Source of the DNA: Drosophila miranda | Lineage: Eukaryota; Arthropoda; Insecta; Diptera; Drosophilidae | Reading direction: 5' to 3' | Length of the DNA stretch: 64,000 nucleotides | NCBI RefSeq assembly: GCF_003369915.1 | Contig: NW_022881614.1 | Coordinates: 5,787,001-5,851,000, forward strand | In this document: positions 39,996 to 55,757 of the stretch, piece by piece | Layout: each line of letters begins with the position of its first letter | Position numbering within the stretch: position 1 is the stretch's first letter | Program-made: the position numbers and the translations under genes | Notes under the pieces: generated by a model | What the model was told of the DNA's origin: nothing | Database searches by the model: none | What the model saw: only the letters and a program-made list of their open reading frames with translations

Positions 39996-42509
39996 TACCG
40001 AAGATCACACTGAATTTGGCCAACGCTTGCATGCCGCCCACATTGCCTGGCAGGATTTTATAGTGCTTGCCAATCGACTCGTCCTGCAAATCTAGGTCTT
40101 TGCCCATGAGTACGACTTTGATGAGCAGACACCAGGGAACGGGTATCGCAGCTTCGTGTACGTAACCAATGCATGCATCTCACATGGCATCAACATATGC
40201 AAGCAACTGCTGGCCACATGCAACACTATGTTTTTCCGGAAAAAGGTCTACATGAAGGAAGTAGAGGCCTGCTCGCAGCTGCTTTCCTCGATATGTACTT
40301 GCCTGCAGTATCTCCTCATACTGCGGCAATGGTCGGCCAATACAGGAGATCTGTTTGCTTGCGGCAGCCACACTGCGGAGCAGCTCTTCGAGTTGGGCGA
40401 CACCATCAATCAGTATTGTTTCTATGGACGTTGCTTGGGATTCCGACTCCATACGTGGTATTCTACGCTTCCTGGGCATCAGCATGGCCAGCTACTCCGA
40501 GTCCTATTACTCACGGGCGGATGATGGGACTATTGTGAAAACCACGCACAGTCTTTGGACCAGTGGCAAGTACCTGATGAACCCAGAGCTACGAGCCCGG
40601 CGTATTGTCAACATCTCGCAGAATGCAAAAATTGACTTTTGCAAGTCCTTCTGGTTTCTGGCCGAGTCGGAGCTAATGCACAAATTGCCCAGCATCGTGG
40701 GCACCTCATTTAAGGTGAATCGGCTAATCGAGCTGCCGGCGGAGCCGTTTCAGTTACCGCGACGAAAGAACTTTAAGGCGAGTGAGCAGCAGCAGCAAAA
40801 CAGCAGCGATGTAAACCAAAACCAAGGCAACGATGAGAATGCCATACAATTTGTGGACATACCAGTTCCCAGTGCTCATCTGGGACCGGGTCTGCCCATT
40901 TCAGTACGGCTGCTCAGCGCCAAGCGACGCTCTGGAATGCTAGGCGAAGGCCGCTATCGCGGTTGGCACAAGCCCATTCCACCCAGTCGTTCAATATGGT
41001 TTCACTGCCATGGTGGTGGCTTCGTGGCCCAATCATCAAAATCTCACGAGCTCTATCTTCGCGATTGGGCTGTAGCTCTGGACTGCCCCATACTTTCGGT
41101 GGACTACAGTCTAGCACCGGAGGCTCCCTTTCCGCGTGCCCTTCAGGAAGTCTTTTATGCGTACTGTTGGCTCTTGAAGAGCTCTTGAAGTTCCCAGCAC
41201 CTGGGAACGACAGCTGAGCGAATTGTGTGAGCTGGTGACTCCATCGGAGTGGCTCTCAAATGCATTGAGCAGGGTGTGCGTATCTCAGATGGATTGTTTC
41301 TGGCCTACTGTCCGACTCTCGTTAGTTTTGTGCCGAGTCCAGCACGTTTGCTGTGCCTCATGGATCCCTTGCTACCTTTTGGCTTCATGATGCGGTGTCT
41401 GCGTGCCTATGCCGCCCCCGCCAAAGAAACTTTGCAGCTGAATGCTAAGCATGTGGAGGAGGAGGCCCAAATACGCAAAGCTCCAAAATCATCCTTGGGA
41501 AGTGCAACTTCCAGTCGGCGTACTTCATTGGCCAGGAGTACACTAACATCTCTGGAAGCAAACCCCGATAAAGATGACGAGAGCAGTGATACTTTTGCCA
41601 GTGCCTCGGTCTCGTACCACAGCCAGGCCGTGGAACGAACCGATTTGCCGAACAGCGAGGGTGACAACAGCTCGTGCGTGTCTTTCGAAGACGATTCGCA
41701 GCCCATTGTCCATTACCCTGTTGAGATTTCAGCAGACCCTCCCAAGGATCTCGAATCCGCAGCTTATATTGATCAGTTTTTGGATAAATATCTCATTGAC
41801 ACGGCCACCATGGAGGCGACCGAGGAGACAACTCTTCCAGCACCACAAGTGAAGTCCAACGGCCTTGGCAAGATTATTTCTGACGAAAACATACTGGTAG
41901 AGACAGGACGTGACCTCATTGCGATAGATACGCTGCAGGGTCGGTGGCAAGAAGCCGTCAACAATTTAACGAACACCCTGTCGCGCTGCACAAAATCTTA
42001 CGAAATTCATGGCAGCAGTGCTCTTAGCCCGCAGGATGTTCGCAATATGGACGCATTGATAGCCGGCAGTCCCAGCGAAGAGTTTGCCTTCGACGTGCCT
42101 AAGGATCCGTTTTTATCGCCCTATTGGGCTACCGACGACTGGCTATCCCAACTGCCAGAGACGAAGATTCTCGTACGTTTACAAAAGAATTAACACCACG
42201 AAATAATGGTATATGATTAATTCACATGTTATGATTTTATGTGCAGACCCCGAACATGGATCCCTGCCTTGATGACTGCGTCATGTTTGCTAAAAAACTT
42301 AAACGGCTGGGACGCCAAGTAAACTTGGAAATACTGAAGGGTCTCCCGCATGGATTTCTAAATTTTACTATGGTATTTATCACCTTCTAGCTACTGCAAC
42401 CTGCCAAATGTACAAACTAATGGTGTTCCTTTCTTAGCTATCAAATGAGGCTATGGATGGGTCCAAGCACTGCATCAAATTATTGCAGGCACTACTCAAG
42501 GTAACATAA
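39996..42509 (+). pseudogene. Hsl: Hormone-sensitive lipase, copy 3 (pseudogene, no 5' end)
   Basis: Starts at the same internal Hsl point as copies 2 and 4. A TAG at 40094-40096 lies in the N-domain. The shared frameshift follows [10 protein letters not shown] disturbed stretch at 41180-41205 (a small duplication-like change) ends the frame after [10 protein letters not shown]. It shares with copy 1 the TGA before the serine motif (41227-41229) and the 15-bp loss of the GDSAG coding part. HGGG is present (WFHCHGGGFVAQSS). The downstream frame 41249-42193 is open and keeps the serine-rich insert. The last exons with DPCLDDC and LPHGFLNF are present. Confidence 0.92.
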
Positions 42510-43466
42510 AAACCCAGATATTGTGACAAGAACAGAACAGCTGACAGTGAGGATTCCACCACTCCAGCCATAGAGCAATTTCTATAGATTCATAAGTTGA
42601 ATATAAATCCACTTGATCCAGTGATGTGGATATTCGCACGTAAAGGTTATTCGGTCGATCTCCACCAGTGGATATTTCCAACCAATTACATCTGTTAGAG
42701 GAAAGTACAAGATATTCTTTGCTATACGCACTTTACTTGCTTTATGTTTTATTTCTGCAATCTCAAGCGTTTTTTATACACTTTTCATACGGTTTGACAC
42801 AGATTTGTATTATTTTTTATACATATACGAATATAGATACGTAGGTTAAGGCTTTTAGGATAAGCAAGCCAATTATTCAAGTATTGGAAGCATGTAAACA
42901 TGCAATATTTATTACATATATGTATGTACAATGTACAAAATATGTTCCAGGCACAAACTCGCTAAGAGTCATTTAATGTAAAGCGTACCGAATATGTGCC
43001 TTATGCGATGCGTATAAATGTATAAGCAATGCATTCACATCCCCGAATAGTTTGTGCATGCATACACTATATACACTACTCTACTCTATGGATAGCACGT
43101 TATACTTACATATATTTCAAAAATGCTGGAGATATGCTTGGTTTTCTTTTCCTATCCCCCGGGAAACCTTACAAATCTATCTTTGACTTTAAATACGTTT
43201 GTAATCTCTGTCTAAACAATACCCCAGTGCAGCGTTATATATGTATGCGAATAAACGGTTATTGCCATTAAATATTAGCAATTTTAGGCTCAAATTGAGA
43301 ACCAGAGGCAGGAGTACAAAACACTTTGTTCGAAATTATTACAGGTTTGTTTTTATTAAGCAAAAGAAGCGGTTTCGCTGATTCTTAAAAGTTAGGTATG
43401 AGCTTGTACGTGGGAGGATGATTCATTAAGTGATATAAATATGAGAGGAGACAGTATACTCCTGCC
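42510..43466. other. Tail-to-tail spacer Hsl/PCNA, unit 3
   Basis: Copy of the unit 1 spacer. No independent gene is seen. Confidence 0.6.
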
Positions 43467-44293
<827 letters not shown>

Positions 44294-44530
44294 GATGTCT
44301 CTAGTTTAATAATACGAAATGCAATTTATGCGAATGTGCTATAGTGTAGTGTGTGCTATGGGCTTCATATGGAACTGGTTGCTGATGGAATTGCTGTGCA
44401 ATTTTACAACACAATATGGATAATGTGGCTGAAGTAGTGACTTAAAATCGAATGACGAACGTGTTGAAAAAATTACATCGATCAGGCGGGCAAAAATGAG
44501 CGGGATAGGGATGTACAATGCCGCAGATAG

Positions 44531-44538
44531 TATCGATA
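44531..44538. promoter_or_regulatory. DRE of PCNA promoter, unit 3
   Basis: Perfect TATCGATA, about 240 bp from the PCNA start. Confidence 0.7.
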
Positions 44539-44565
44539 AGGTCTTGTCGATATGTAGGATCATTA

Positions 44566-45127
44566 ATGATCGAGCTGCCAACCTACTTGTATTTCAGTAG
44601 CCCTGGTGCCCAGCCCATATAGCCCAATCGACAACATTGGGCGGCTGCTCTTCTGGACCTGCTCCTACTCCAACATCATTACCGTGACCATTCGCACAAT
44701 TGTATTCCTAAAACGTTGCCTCTTTTAGCATCCTGGGTGAATCCGTAGGCGTCAACGATACCGGGGACTCGGAAAAACATCACCCCATTGCCACCTTGGG
44801 GAGATTTATGTACTGGCTGGAGGACAAGACCGGAGTGGAACGGATCACTGTCAACGGTGTTGTTCCGTGGAGCTGCATCGTCTGTCGCAGTTCACCGACA
44901 TCCGGGCCGTGTGGACACCGGATGCGAAAGTGCTGCGCAATCACACGTGTCTTCAAAGTCGCCCAAATTGTTCCCAAAACTGCATATCCAGAGGGGTGTG
45001 ACACGCAGTACTTACGACGTCTGCTCGTGCCCCAAGCATCTGATGCTACTGGAGGACAAGCAGAACTACGGCGTGTACCCGGGCAGATAATTTGAAGTGG
45101 CCGGAGTAGTGACATGAGCAACGACAA
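44566..45127 (+). pseudogene. Unidentified divergent host gene, copy 3 (decayed, partial)
   Basis: Nearly the same as copy 1 (LGRFMYWLEDKTGVERITVN, DVCSCPKHLMLLEDKQNYGV in different frames). It joins the BEL body at the same point as in unit 1. Confidence 0.5.
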
Positions 45128-48100
45128 TACAGACAAAACGGATGAATACGTAAAATTCCGTGAAGACTTACGTACAACATGTAAGCAACACATTACGATC
45201 TTTACCGAATGCATGGATAAGCTATCACAGACGTCTAGTGCTCGTGGGGAACGTCAAATCATCTTTAAAGAAAAGCATGAGAATCCTCCAGTAGATCCCA
45301 AAGAAAGCGGTCTGATCCAGCAGCCCTCGAAGGATTACAGCAAACTGTTTTCACTATGTCGCCGACAAAAGGCCATAGTAGAGTCCGTTAAACGCAATCT
45401 GGAACAACTTTCAGAGCCGGAAGGACGCTCATCAAGTGATTGATAAAATCACTATGGACTCAAGCGCAGGAAGTCCACTTCACAATTCATGAGGAATACG
45501 AGGACCCAGTGGAAGGAGGATATGACATGGAATCCTACCTAACACTGGAAAGTAAGGTCCAAAGAGCATTGACAAAATCAGCCACACCAAACACGGATAA
45601 CGTGCATCTTCCACGCATCAGCATCCCAAAGTTTGATGGGGATCTATTAAAATGGACCCAGTTCTTCGATCTGTTCTCATGCATGGTGCATGAGACCAAC
45701 ATGCCTACGGTGATAAAGATGTGGTATCTTAAAACCACCGTTACCGGCGAGGCAGAAAGATTGATTCGACATATCGATCTAAAGGAAGAAAATTATGAAG
45801 CCGCTTGGGAAATACTAGTTGACGCATACAACAATCCCAGAGATGTTTCGAACACGGTACTGAACCGCTTCCTCAATCACCAAACAATTAATGACGATCC
45901 CAAGTCATTAAAAGAGTTGTATATAACAACCATAGAATCCCTTGCATCACTAAAGGGATTGGGCATCAATATATCTACATGGGATCCGATATTGATTGCC
46001 ATTATCAGAAACAAACTGGATGTAACAAATAAGGCCTTGTATGAGCAATCATTGGGAAGCTCAAAGAACATTCAGGCGCTGGATACGATGCTTCAGTTCT
46101 TGGAGCAAAGAATTCGGGTTCTAGGAACCAGTAAGAAGCCACCAGCATCAAGGAGAGAGCCAAAAGGCACAGCATGTGCATCAGCAAACACAGGGAGAAC
46201 GCGAGCACCCTTATGCACATTCTGCAAAAAGGCAAGCCATTGGCTCTACGGATGCAAAGAATTTCGCTCCAAATCTCCATCAGAACGACTAAATTGGGTA
46301 CAAAAACAAAAAATGTGCGTTAATTGTTTTAGAACAAATCACAAAACAAACGCATGCCCTGGTCGAAACTGCTTCAAGTGTGACAAGAAGCACAACACGA
46401 TGCTACATTTGGAAACAGCATCAGGCGCAGCTACAGAATCAAGAGGCCCGACGGTTGGTGCAGCAAGTAACAATAGTTACAATCTTCTGGCCACAGCAAA
46501 GGTGGCAGTAGAAGCCAACAACGGGCAGGTTGCTAATTTCAGAGCACTGCTAGATTCAGGATCACAGATAAACTTGATCTCTGAACGAATGGCATCAATG
46601 TTGTCACTCAAACTAAAAGACACAACATTACGGATCGAAGGAATTGGAGGTCAATCAAAGACCAGCAGAGCACGAGTAAATGTGCTCATGAAATCCCTTC
46701 ACAATGGTTTTACGCAAAGAATTGAAGCTTTCGTATTACCACAGATAATAGCTGATCAACCAGCTCAGGCACTCGATTCAGATAGCTTAAACATACCAAG
46801 CAAGATCTCACTGGCAGATACAAACTTCCATAAGCCAGGCAAAATCGACATGCTAATCGGAGCCGAGCATTACTACTCGCTGCTGCTACCAGATCAACAG
46901 CAGCTAAGGACAGTTTTATTGTAAAGCTCCCATTTTCCGAACACCCTTCAGCCCTGGGGGAGTCGTTGCAAACCGCAACAAAAAGATTCCTAGCGTTGGA
47001 GCGGCGAAGCTCAACAGAAACTTCGAAGAGTTATGTTGCCTTCATGGAAGAGTATGAAGGACTAGGACATATGAAGATTGTGCCAGCATCAAAAGTTCCC
47101 AAAAGGCACTACTCCATTCCACATCATTGTATACTCAAACCTGAGAGCACCACCACAAAGCTTCGGGTAGTATTCGATGCCTCATGCAAATCAACAAGCG
47201 GGAAATCTTTGAACGACATTCTGCAGGCTGGACCCACCGTTCAGAGCGAACTTATGTCCAGTCTGAGACGATTTCGAATTCATAAGTACGTATTCACAGC
47301 GGACATAGAAAAGATGTACCGGCAAGTGTGGATGAATCCGGAGGATCAATTCCATCAGATGATAGTCTGGAGAAACAATCCATCCGAAGAGATCAGGTAC
47401 TATCGCCTAAAAACAGTAACATATGGGACAACAGCTGCTCCGTTCCTAGCAACGAAATGTCTGGATCATTTGGCAATACAATACAAAGACAGACTACCAG
47501 TAGGATCAACAACATTAAAAACAGATTTCTATGTTGACGACTGTCTAACTGGAGCAAACACGATTCCAGAGGCAATTCATGTTCGACAAGAACTAAATAA
47601 GATATTGCTACCGTCCGGATTCAAATTGCGCAAGTGGTGCTCCAACAATGAGCAACTTCTCCAAGGAATCCCCAAAGAGGATATTGTAACCGATGTAAAA
47701 TTAGGAGAGACACTAGAGCACTACAGCGTGAAAACTCTGGGTCTCATCTGGATGCCGAAGAAGGATACATTGTGTGGACGAACACAGAAAAGTCAGGCTA
47801 CACGCATCACCAAACGGGTGGTATGTTCCGAACTGGCCCAAATCTTTGACCCACTAGGACTCTTTGCACCGGTGGTAGTAAAGGAAAAAATCTTACTGCA
47901 ACAACTTTGGGAGCTCAAACTGGATTGGGATGACGAAACACCAAATTCAATGGAAAGAATACCGGGACGACTTACAAACATTGAACAAAATGCAAATTCC
48001 CCGGCATATTTACGATGGTAAAATTCCAGTTACCCAAGAACTCCATACGTTTGTAGATGCATCAGAACGAGCATATGGCGCAGCAGTATATGTACGCGCT

Positions 48101-48905
48101 ACATACAAAAACAACCAAGTGTCAGTAAGACTGCTCTGTTCGAAATCACGTGTGGCGCCGACAGCCAAACAATCGCTACCACGGTTAGAACTTTGTGCTG
48201 CAGTCCTCGGTGCCGAGCCCACAAACCGAGTCCGACAGGATCTGCACATGGACATTAACACGGTTTCAGGATGGTTTTGGAGTGATTCCACCGTTGTGTT
48301 ATCCTGGATAAACGCATCGTCATCAACATACCATATCTTTGTGGCAAATCGAATAGCCAAAATCCAGGCATTAACAAACCAGTCACAATGGCGTCACGTG
48401 TCATCGGCCAACAACGCAGCCGATGTCCTGTCGAGAGGAATCGCAGCAAGCAGACTGGCAGATCACAATCTGTGGTTATATGGACCATTATTCCTGCACG
48501 GATCTCGAGACAACTGGACGAAGGCACCCAACATAGAACCCAGCACACCTAGCGCACTTGGGGATGAATTATATACTTGCAGACATAGCAACTCGTTTCA
48601 CAAGCTGCAACGCATTGTGGCATATATGTTACGCTTCTGCTACAAAACCAACAGAGCGAACACCACGACGCTCTGCGCAGAAGAACTGACTCACGCCCGC
48701 ACTATAATCCTGCGAACCATACAACAAGTCGAGTTTACAGCAGAGTTAAAACAGTTCCAACGCTATAAGACTGTGGATAGAAAGAGCTCGATCATATCGT
48801 TATCTCCCTTCCTAGGAGACGATGAGCTCATCCGAGTTGGTGGTAGACTTGAAGAAGCTCTACTTCCATACAACGCAAAACACCCAGTTTTGCTGCCTTA
48901 CAATG
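45128..48905 (+). mobile_element. BEL/Pao retrotransposon, copy 3 (5'-truncated fossil)
   Basis: Same extent as copy 1: gag zinc knuckles, protease, reverse transcriptase, RNase H, integrase start, no LTR attached. Its 494-codon gag-protease segment (45440-46924) encodes the same protein as that of copy 1, while copy 2 differs at seven residues. Broken, about three or four interruptions. Ends where the Transib element begins. Confidence 0.93.
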
Positions 48906-50547
48906 CACTGTGGGCCAGCGACCCCATTTTTCGACGTTAATTCGAAAAAATGCATGTCAATGAAACTTAATTTTAATTTAACATTTAATTAGTATATACA
49001 TTAATTTAAAAAAAATTAAAAATCTTTTTTGTTTTAATGCATCCTTGGCCTTTTTGCAACTTTTTAAAGTCAGCTGTTTGATAAGCTGCAATCGATAGTA
49101 AAAAACGCGGGAAACTGTTTGTTTACTTTGCGAGCTTACCAAATTGAAACTAAGTTCAAAAACTGAAATCAAAGTAATGGAAAAGAAAGGCCAGGGTATG
49201 TAGAGTTATTATATTAAACAAATTTGTGCTCATGTTTTTGAATATGTTTTTGTGTGTATTAATTTGTGTCGTCCAAAGGTAGAGAATACTTAACCAATGT
49301 GCCCGTCTCTTATGGTCAATAACTAATTTTGTGCGCAATTGTGCGAGAAAGTAATTATGTAATATTGTAGTGCAAGCTGTGTATAAAATAATCCTAAAAC
49401 TTGTTTTTGCGCCATTTTGCGCCGGTGTGCGCATTTTAATTTATTTGTAGGTGAGGTGGAGTTCACTTATGAAAAGCTGCTCAGTATTTACATTGAGAAT
49501 AATCGAAACGCCGCAGCACTTTCGAGTTGGATTTTCGAAGAACTGAAGGCATACAAAATAAGCACGGAGAAAAAACTTTTTTGTCAGCGATCCAATGGTT
49601 TTTGACCAATCCCTTTTCGCGACAACAATGGTTCCTCTCAAATTAATGGATGATATTGGAAATATATTGTGGCTATATCGTACTCCTCAGTCTATTAGAT
49701 TTTGTAGGCCAATCAAACTTGAATTTGTTAAAGAGACTAAAGACCATATTATCGAAGAAAAAAAAAATTTGGACGATCAAATTAAAGATTTATCTTCATA
49801 TGTCTGCACATTTATAAATGGAAGAAACATAACAGTAAAATATAATCTGCATATGACACTTTTAGACGGGAAAGTTTTGAACATTTTGACTGAAACTAAA
49901 TCTTGCCAATTATGTCCCATCTGTGGAGCAAGTCCAAAAGATTTCATGGAAAGTGGAAATATGGATTCACCGAAATTTAAGCCTAGACGTGGAACATTAC
50001 AATATGGCATGAGTCCACTTCACGCATTGATTCGATTTTTTGAGTTTGTTCTTAAAATTGCTTATAGAACTGGACTCGAAAAATGGCAAGTTAGAGATGA
50101 AAATAGAAAAAAATAAATGGCGAAAAAGAAAAAGCTCATACAGGAGAAGATGTGGAGGAATATGGATCTACATGTCGACAAGCCTAAACAAAATGGAAGT
50201 GGAAACACCAACGACGGTAACACAGCAAGAAAAGCCTTTTCAAAACCTAAGCTATTCGCTCAAATCTTAGGTCTTGATGAGTCTCTCATCACATATTTTC
50301 AAAATATTTTAATTGCGATTTCCTGCCAGCTGTCAATTGATGCAAAACTATTTAAAAAATATTGTCAAGAACTAGTTACACTATATATGTCCTTGTACTC
50401 ATGGTTTCCGATGTCGGCAACAGTTCATAAAGTTTTAATTCACGGTTTCCAAATAATAGAAGCATCAGTACTGCCAGTAGGTGTTCTGGGAGAAAACGCT
50501 TCGAAAGCACGCAATAAATACTATAAGAGTAATACAATATGACAATA
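48906..50547 (+). mobile_element. Transib-type (RAG1-related) DNA transposon, copy 3
   Basis: Keeps the CACTGTGGGCC 5' end like copy 2. The core frame starts at 49595 but meets a TAA at 50114-50116 (AAAAAATAAATGG, where the other copies read AAAGAAATGG). The rest (50117-50542) is open, with GENASKARNK in place of GENASEARNK. The presumed last catalytic Glu is still there (GEN). The right end is cut at the Hsl junction. Confidence 0.8.
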
Positions 50548-53050
50548 TACCGAAGATCACACTGAATTTGGCCAACGCTTGCATGCCGCCCACATTGCCT
50601 GGCAGGATTTTATAGTGCTTGCCAATCGACTCGTCCTGCAAATCGAGGTCTTTGCCCATGAGTACGACTTTGATGAGCAGACAACAGGGAACGGGTATCG
50701 CAGCTTCGTGTACGTAACCAATGCATGCATCTCACATGGCATCAACATATGCAAGCAACTGCTGGCCACACGCAACACTATGTTTTTCCGGAAAAAGGTC
50801 TACATGAAGGAAGTAGAGGCCTGCTCGCAGCTGCTTTCCTCGATATGTACTTGGCCATGGCAATGGTCGGCCAATACAGGAGATCTGTTTGCTTGCGGCA
50901 GCCACACTGCGGAGCAGCTCTTCGAGTTGGGCGACACCATCAATCAGTATTGTTTCTATGGACGTTGCTTGGGATTCCGACTCCATACGTGGTATTCTAC
51001 GCTTCCTGGGCATCAGCATGGCCAGCTACTCCGAGTCCTATTACTCACGGGCGGATGATGGGACTATTGTGAAAACCACGCACAGTCTTTGGACCAGTGG
51101 CAAGTACCTGATGAACCCAGAGCTACGAGCCCGGCGTATTGTCAACATCTCGCAGAATGCAAAAATTGACTTTTGCAAGTCCTTCTGGTTTCTGGCCGAG
51201 TCGGAGCTAATGCACAAATTGCCCAGCATCGTGGTCACCTCCATTAAGGTGAATCAGCTAATCGAGCTGCCGGCGGAGCCGTTTCAGTTACCGCGACGAA
51301 AGAACTTTAAGGCGAGTGAGCAGCAGCAGCAAAACAGCAGCGATGTAAACCAAAACCAAGGCAACGATGAGAATGCCATACAATTTGTGGACATACCAGT
51401 TCCCAGTGCTCATCTGGGACCGGGTCTGCCCATTTCAGTACGGCTGCTCAGCGCCAAGCGACGCTCTGGAATGCTAGGCGAAGGCCGCTATCGCGGTTGG
51501 CACAAGCCCACTCCACCCAGTCGTTCAATATTGTTTCACTGCCATGGTGGTGGCTTCGTGGCCCAATCATCAAAATCTCACGAGCTCTATCTTCGCGATT
51601 GGGCTGTAGCTCTGGACTGCCCCATACTTTCGGTGGACTACAGTCTAGCACCGGAGGCTCCCTTTCCGCGTGCCCTTCAGGAAGTCTTTTATGCGTACTG
51701 TTGGCTCTTGAAGAATGCCGAGCACCTGGGAACGACAGCTGAGCGAATTGTGTGTGCTGGTGACTCCGCTGGTGCGAATCTCTCCATCGGAGTGGCTCTC
51801 AAATGCATTGAGCAGGGTGTGCGTATCCCAGATGGATTGTTTCTGGCCTACTGTCCGACTCTCGTTAGTTTTGTGCCGAGTCCAGCACGTTTGCTGTGCC
51901 TCATGGATCCCTTGCTACCTTTTGGCTTCATGATGCGGTGTCTGCGTGCCTATGCCGCCCCCGCCAAAGAAACTTTGCAGCTGAATGCTAAGCATGTGGA
52001 GGAGGAGGCCCAAATACGCAAAGCTCCAAAATCATCCTTGGGAAGTGCAACTTCCAGTCGGCGTACTTCATTGGCCAGGAGTACACTAACATCTCTGGAA
52101 GCAAACACCGATGAAGATGACGAGAGCAGTGATACTTTTGCCAGTGCCTCGGTCTCGTACCACAGCCAGGCAGTGGAACGAACCGATTTGCCGAACAGCG
52201 AGGGTGACAACAGCTCGTGCGTGTCTTTCGAAGACGATTCGCAGCCCATTGTCCATTACCCTGTTGAGATTTCAGCAGACCCTCCCAAGGATCTCGAATC
52301 CGCAGCTTATATTGATCAGTTTTTGGATAAATATCTCATTGACACGGCCACCATGGAGGCGACCGAGGAGACAACTCTTCCAGCACCACAAGTGAAGTCC
52401 AACGGCCTAGGCAAGATTATTTCTGACGAAAACATACTGGCAGAGACAGGACGTGACCTCATTGCGATAGATACGCTGCAGGGTCGGTGGCAAGAGGCCG
52501 TCAACAATTTAACGAACACCCTGTCGCGCTGCAAAATCTTACGAAATTCATGGCAGCAGTGCTCTTAGCCCGCAGGATGTTCGCAATATGGACGCATTGA
52601 TAGCCGGCAGTCCCAGCGAAGAGTTTGCCTTCGACGTGCCTAAGGATCCGTTTTTATCGCCCTATTGGGATACCGACGACTGGCTATCCCAACTGCCAGA
52701 GACGAAGATTCTCGTACGTTTACAAAAGAATTAACACCACGAAATAATGGTATATGATTAATTCGCATGTTATGGTTTTATGTGCAGACCCCGAACATGG
52801 ATCCCTGCCTTGATGACTGCGTCATGTTTGCTAAAAAACTTAAACGGCTGGGATGCCAAGTAAACTTGGAAATACTGAAGGGTCTCCCGCATGGATTTCT
52901 AAATTTTACTATGGTATTTATCACCTTCTAGCTACTGCAATCTGCCAAATGTACAAACTAATGGTGTTCCTTTCTTAGCTATCAAATGAGGCTATGGATG
53001 GGTCCAAGCACTGCATCAAATTATTGCAGGCACTACTCAAGGTAACATAA
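50548..53050 (+). pseudogene. Hsl: Hormone-sensitive lipase, copy 4 (pseudogene, best-preserved hydrolase part)
   Basis: Starts at the internal breakpoint. An 18-bp in-frame loss ([12 protein letters not shown] to TWPWQW) lies near 50850, followed by the shared frameshift after CFYGRCLGF. From there a long open frame runs to 52568, holding both catalytic signatures: FHCHGGGFVAQSS and CAGDSAGANLSIGV. This is the only copy with the intact serine motif and an uninterrupted approach to it. A 2-bp loss near 52533 shifts the frame after TLSRC. The downstream exons (NMDPCLDDC, LPHGFLNF) persist. With no promoter, no N-terminus and two frameshifts, it cannot make a normal lipase. Confidence 0.93.
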
Positions 53051-53997
53051 AAACCCAGATATTGTGACAAGAACAGAACAGCTGACAGTGAGGATTCCAC
53101 CACTCCAGCCATAGAGCAATTTCTATAGATTCATAAGTTGAATATAAATCCACTTGATCCAGTGATGTGGATATTCGCACGTAAAGGTTATTCGGTCGAT
53201 CTCCACCAGTGGATATTTCCAACCAATTACATCTGTTAGAGGAAAGTACAAGATATTCTTTGCTATACGCACTTTACTTGCTTTATGTTTTATTTCTGCA
53301 ATCTCAAGCGTTTTTTATACACTTTTTATACGGTTTGACACAGATTTGTATTATTTTTTATACATATACGAATATAGATACGTAGGTTAAGGCTTTTAGG
53401 ATAAGCAAGCCAATTATTCAAGTATTGGAAGCATGTAAACATGCAATATTTATTACATATATGTATGTACAATGTAGAAAATATGTTCCAGGCACAAACT
53501 CGCTAAGAGTCATTTAATGTAAAGCGTACCGAATATGTGCCTGATACGATGCATATAAATGTATAAGCAATGCATTCACATCCCCGAATAGTTTGTGCAT
53601 GCATACACTACTCTACTCTATGGATAGCACGTTATACTTAAATATATTTCAAAAATGCTGGAGATATGCTTGGTTTTCTTTTCCTATCCCCGGGAAACCT
53701 TACAAATCTATCTTTGACTTTAAATACGTTTGTAATCTCTGTCTAAAAAATACCCCAGTGCAGCGTTATATATGTATGCGAATAAACGGTTATTGCCATT
53801 AAATATTAGCAATTTTAGGCTCAAATTGAGAACCAGAGGCAGGAGTGCAAGACACTTTGTTCGAAATTATTACAGGTTTGTTTTTATTAAGCAAAAGAAG
53901 CGGTTTCGCTGATTCTTAAAAGTTAGGTATGAGCTTGTACGTGGGAGGATGATTCATTAAGTGATATAAATATGAGAGGAGACAGTATACTCCTGCC
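53051..53997. other. Tail-to-tail spacer Hsl/PCNA, unit 4
   Basis: Copy of the unit 1 spacer, with a small loss near 53612 relative to the others. No independent gene is seen. Confidence 0.6.
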
Positions 53998-54827
<830 letters not shown>

Positions 54828-55065
54828 GATGTCTCTAGTTTAATAATACGAAATGCAATTTATGCGAATGTGCTATAGGGTAGTGTGTGCTATGGGCTTC
54901 ATTGGGAACTGGCTGCTGATGGAATTGCTGTGCAATTTTAAAACACAATATGGATAATGTGGCTGAAGTAGTGACTTAAAATCGAATGACGAACGTGTTG
55001 CAAAAAATTACATCGATCAGGCGGGCAAAAATGAGCGGGATAGGGATGTACAATGCCGCAGATAG

Positions 55066-55073
55066 TATCGATA
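55066..55073. promoter_or_regulatory. DRE of PCNA promoter, unit 4
   Basis: Perfect TATCGATA, about 240 bp from the PCNA start. Confidence 0.7.
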
Positions 55074-55087
55074 AGGTCTTGTCGATA

Positions 55088-55690
55088 TGTGTTGTTCCGC
55101 GGAGCTGCATCGTCTGTCACACGTGTCTTCAAAGTCGCCCAAATTGTTTCCAAAACTGCATATCCAGAGGGGTGTGACACGCAGTACTTACGACGTCTGC
55201 TCGTGCCCCAAGCATCTGATGCTACTGGAGGACAAGCAGAACTACGGCGTGTATCCGGGCAGATAATTTGAAGTGGCCGGAGTAGTGACATGAGCAACGA
55301 CAAGCAGAACTACGGCGTGTATCAGGCCAGATAATTTTAAGTGTCGGGAGTAGTGACATGAGCAACGACTGTATATCCGCCTTCTGACTGCCCGGAGGAT
55401 CAGTTCTGCTGACAGTCAGCCGAGGGCAGCGACAAGGTACCACCTGCAACAAATGTGATAATATCCACGATGAGGCCGACTGCTGCAAGCGCCCAAGAGA
55501 CTTTCAGTGTCCCATCAACAAGTTGAGTGGAAAGACACGACATCTGCCCAAGTTCTTAAACTAACAATATCGTACTATTTGCCTGATATTTTTTTGCAGG
55601 GCGCCGCATGGCCCTGCAAACCGAGGCAATGAATCGAGCTCTAATGGCTCCATCGAAGAAATTAAATAAGGCAGTAAGCATATCCAAAAA
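55088..55690 (+). pseudogene. Unidentified divergent host gene, copy 4 (5' part lost)
   Basis: Lacks the 5' stretches of the other copies: the sequence jumps from just after the DRE to GTTGTTCCGCGGAGCTGC. It keeps DVCSCPKHLMLLEDKQNYGV, the 68-bp tandem duplication (55233-55368), the cysteine-rich piece and the RMALQTEAMNRALMAPSK exon. It has several frame changes. Family unrecognised. Confidence 0.5.
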
Positions 55691-55757
55691 TAATGAATAA
55701 TGACATGAATAATAATAATTGTATTGTTGTTATGGTCTTAAAGTTTTTCAAAGGCAG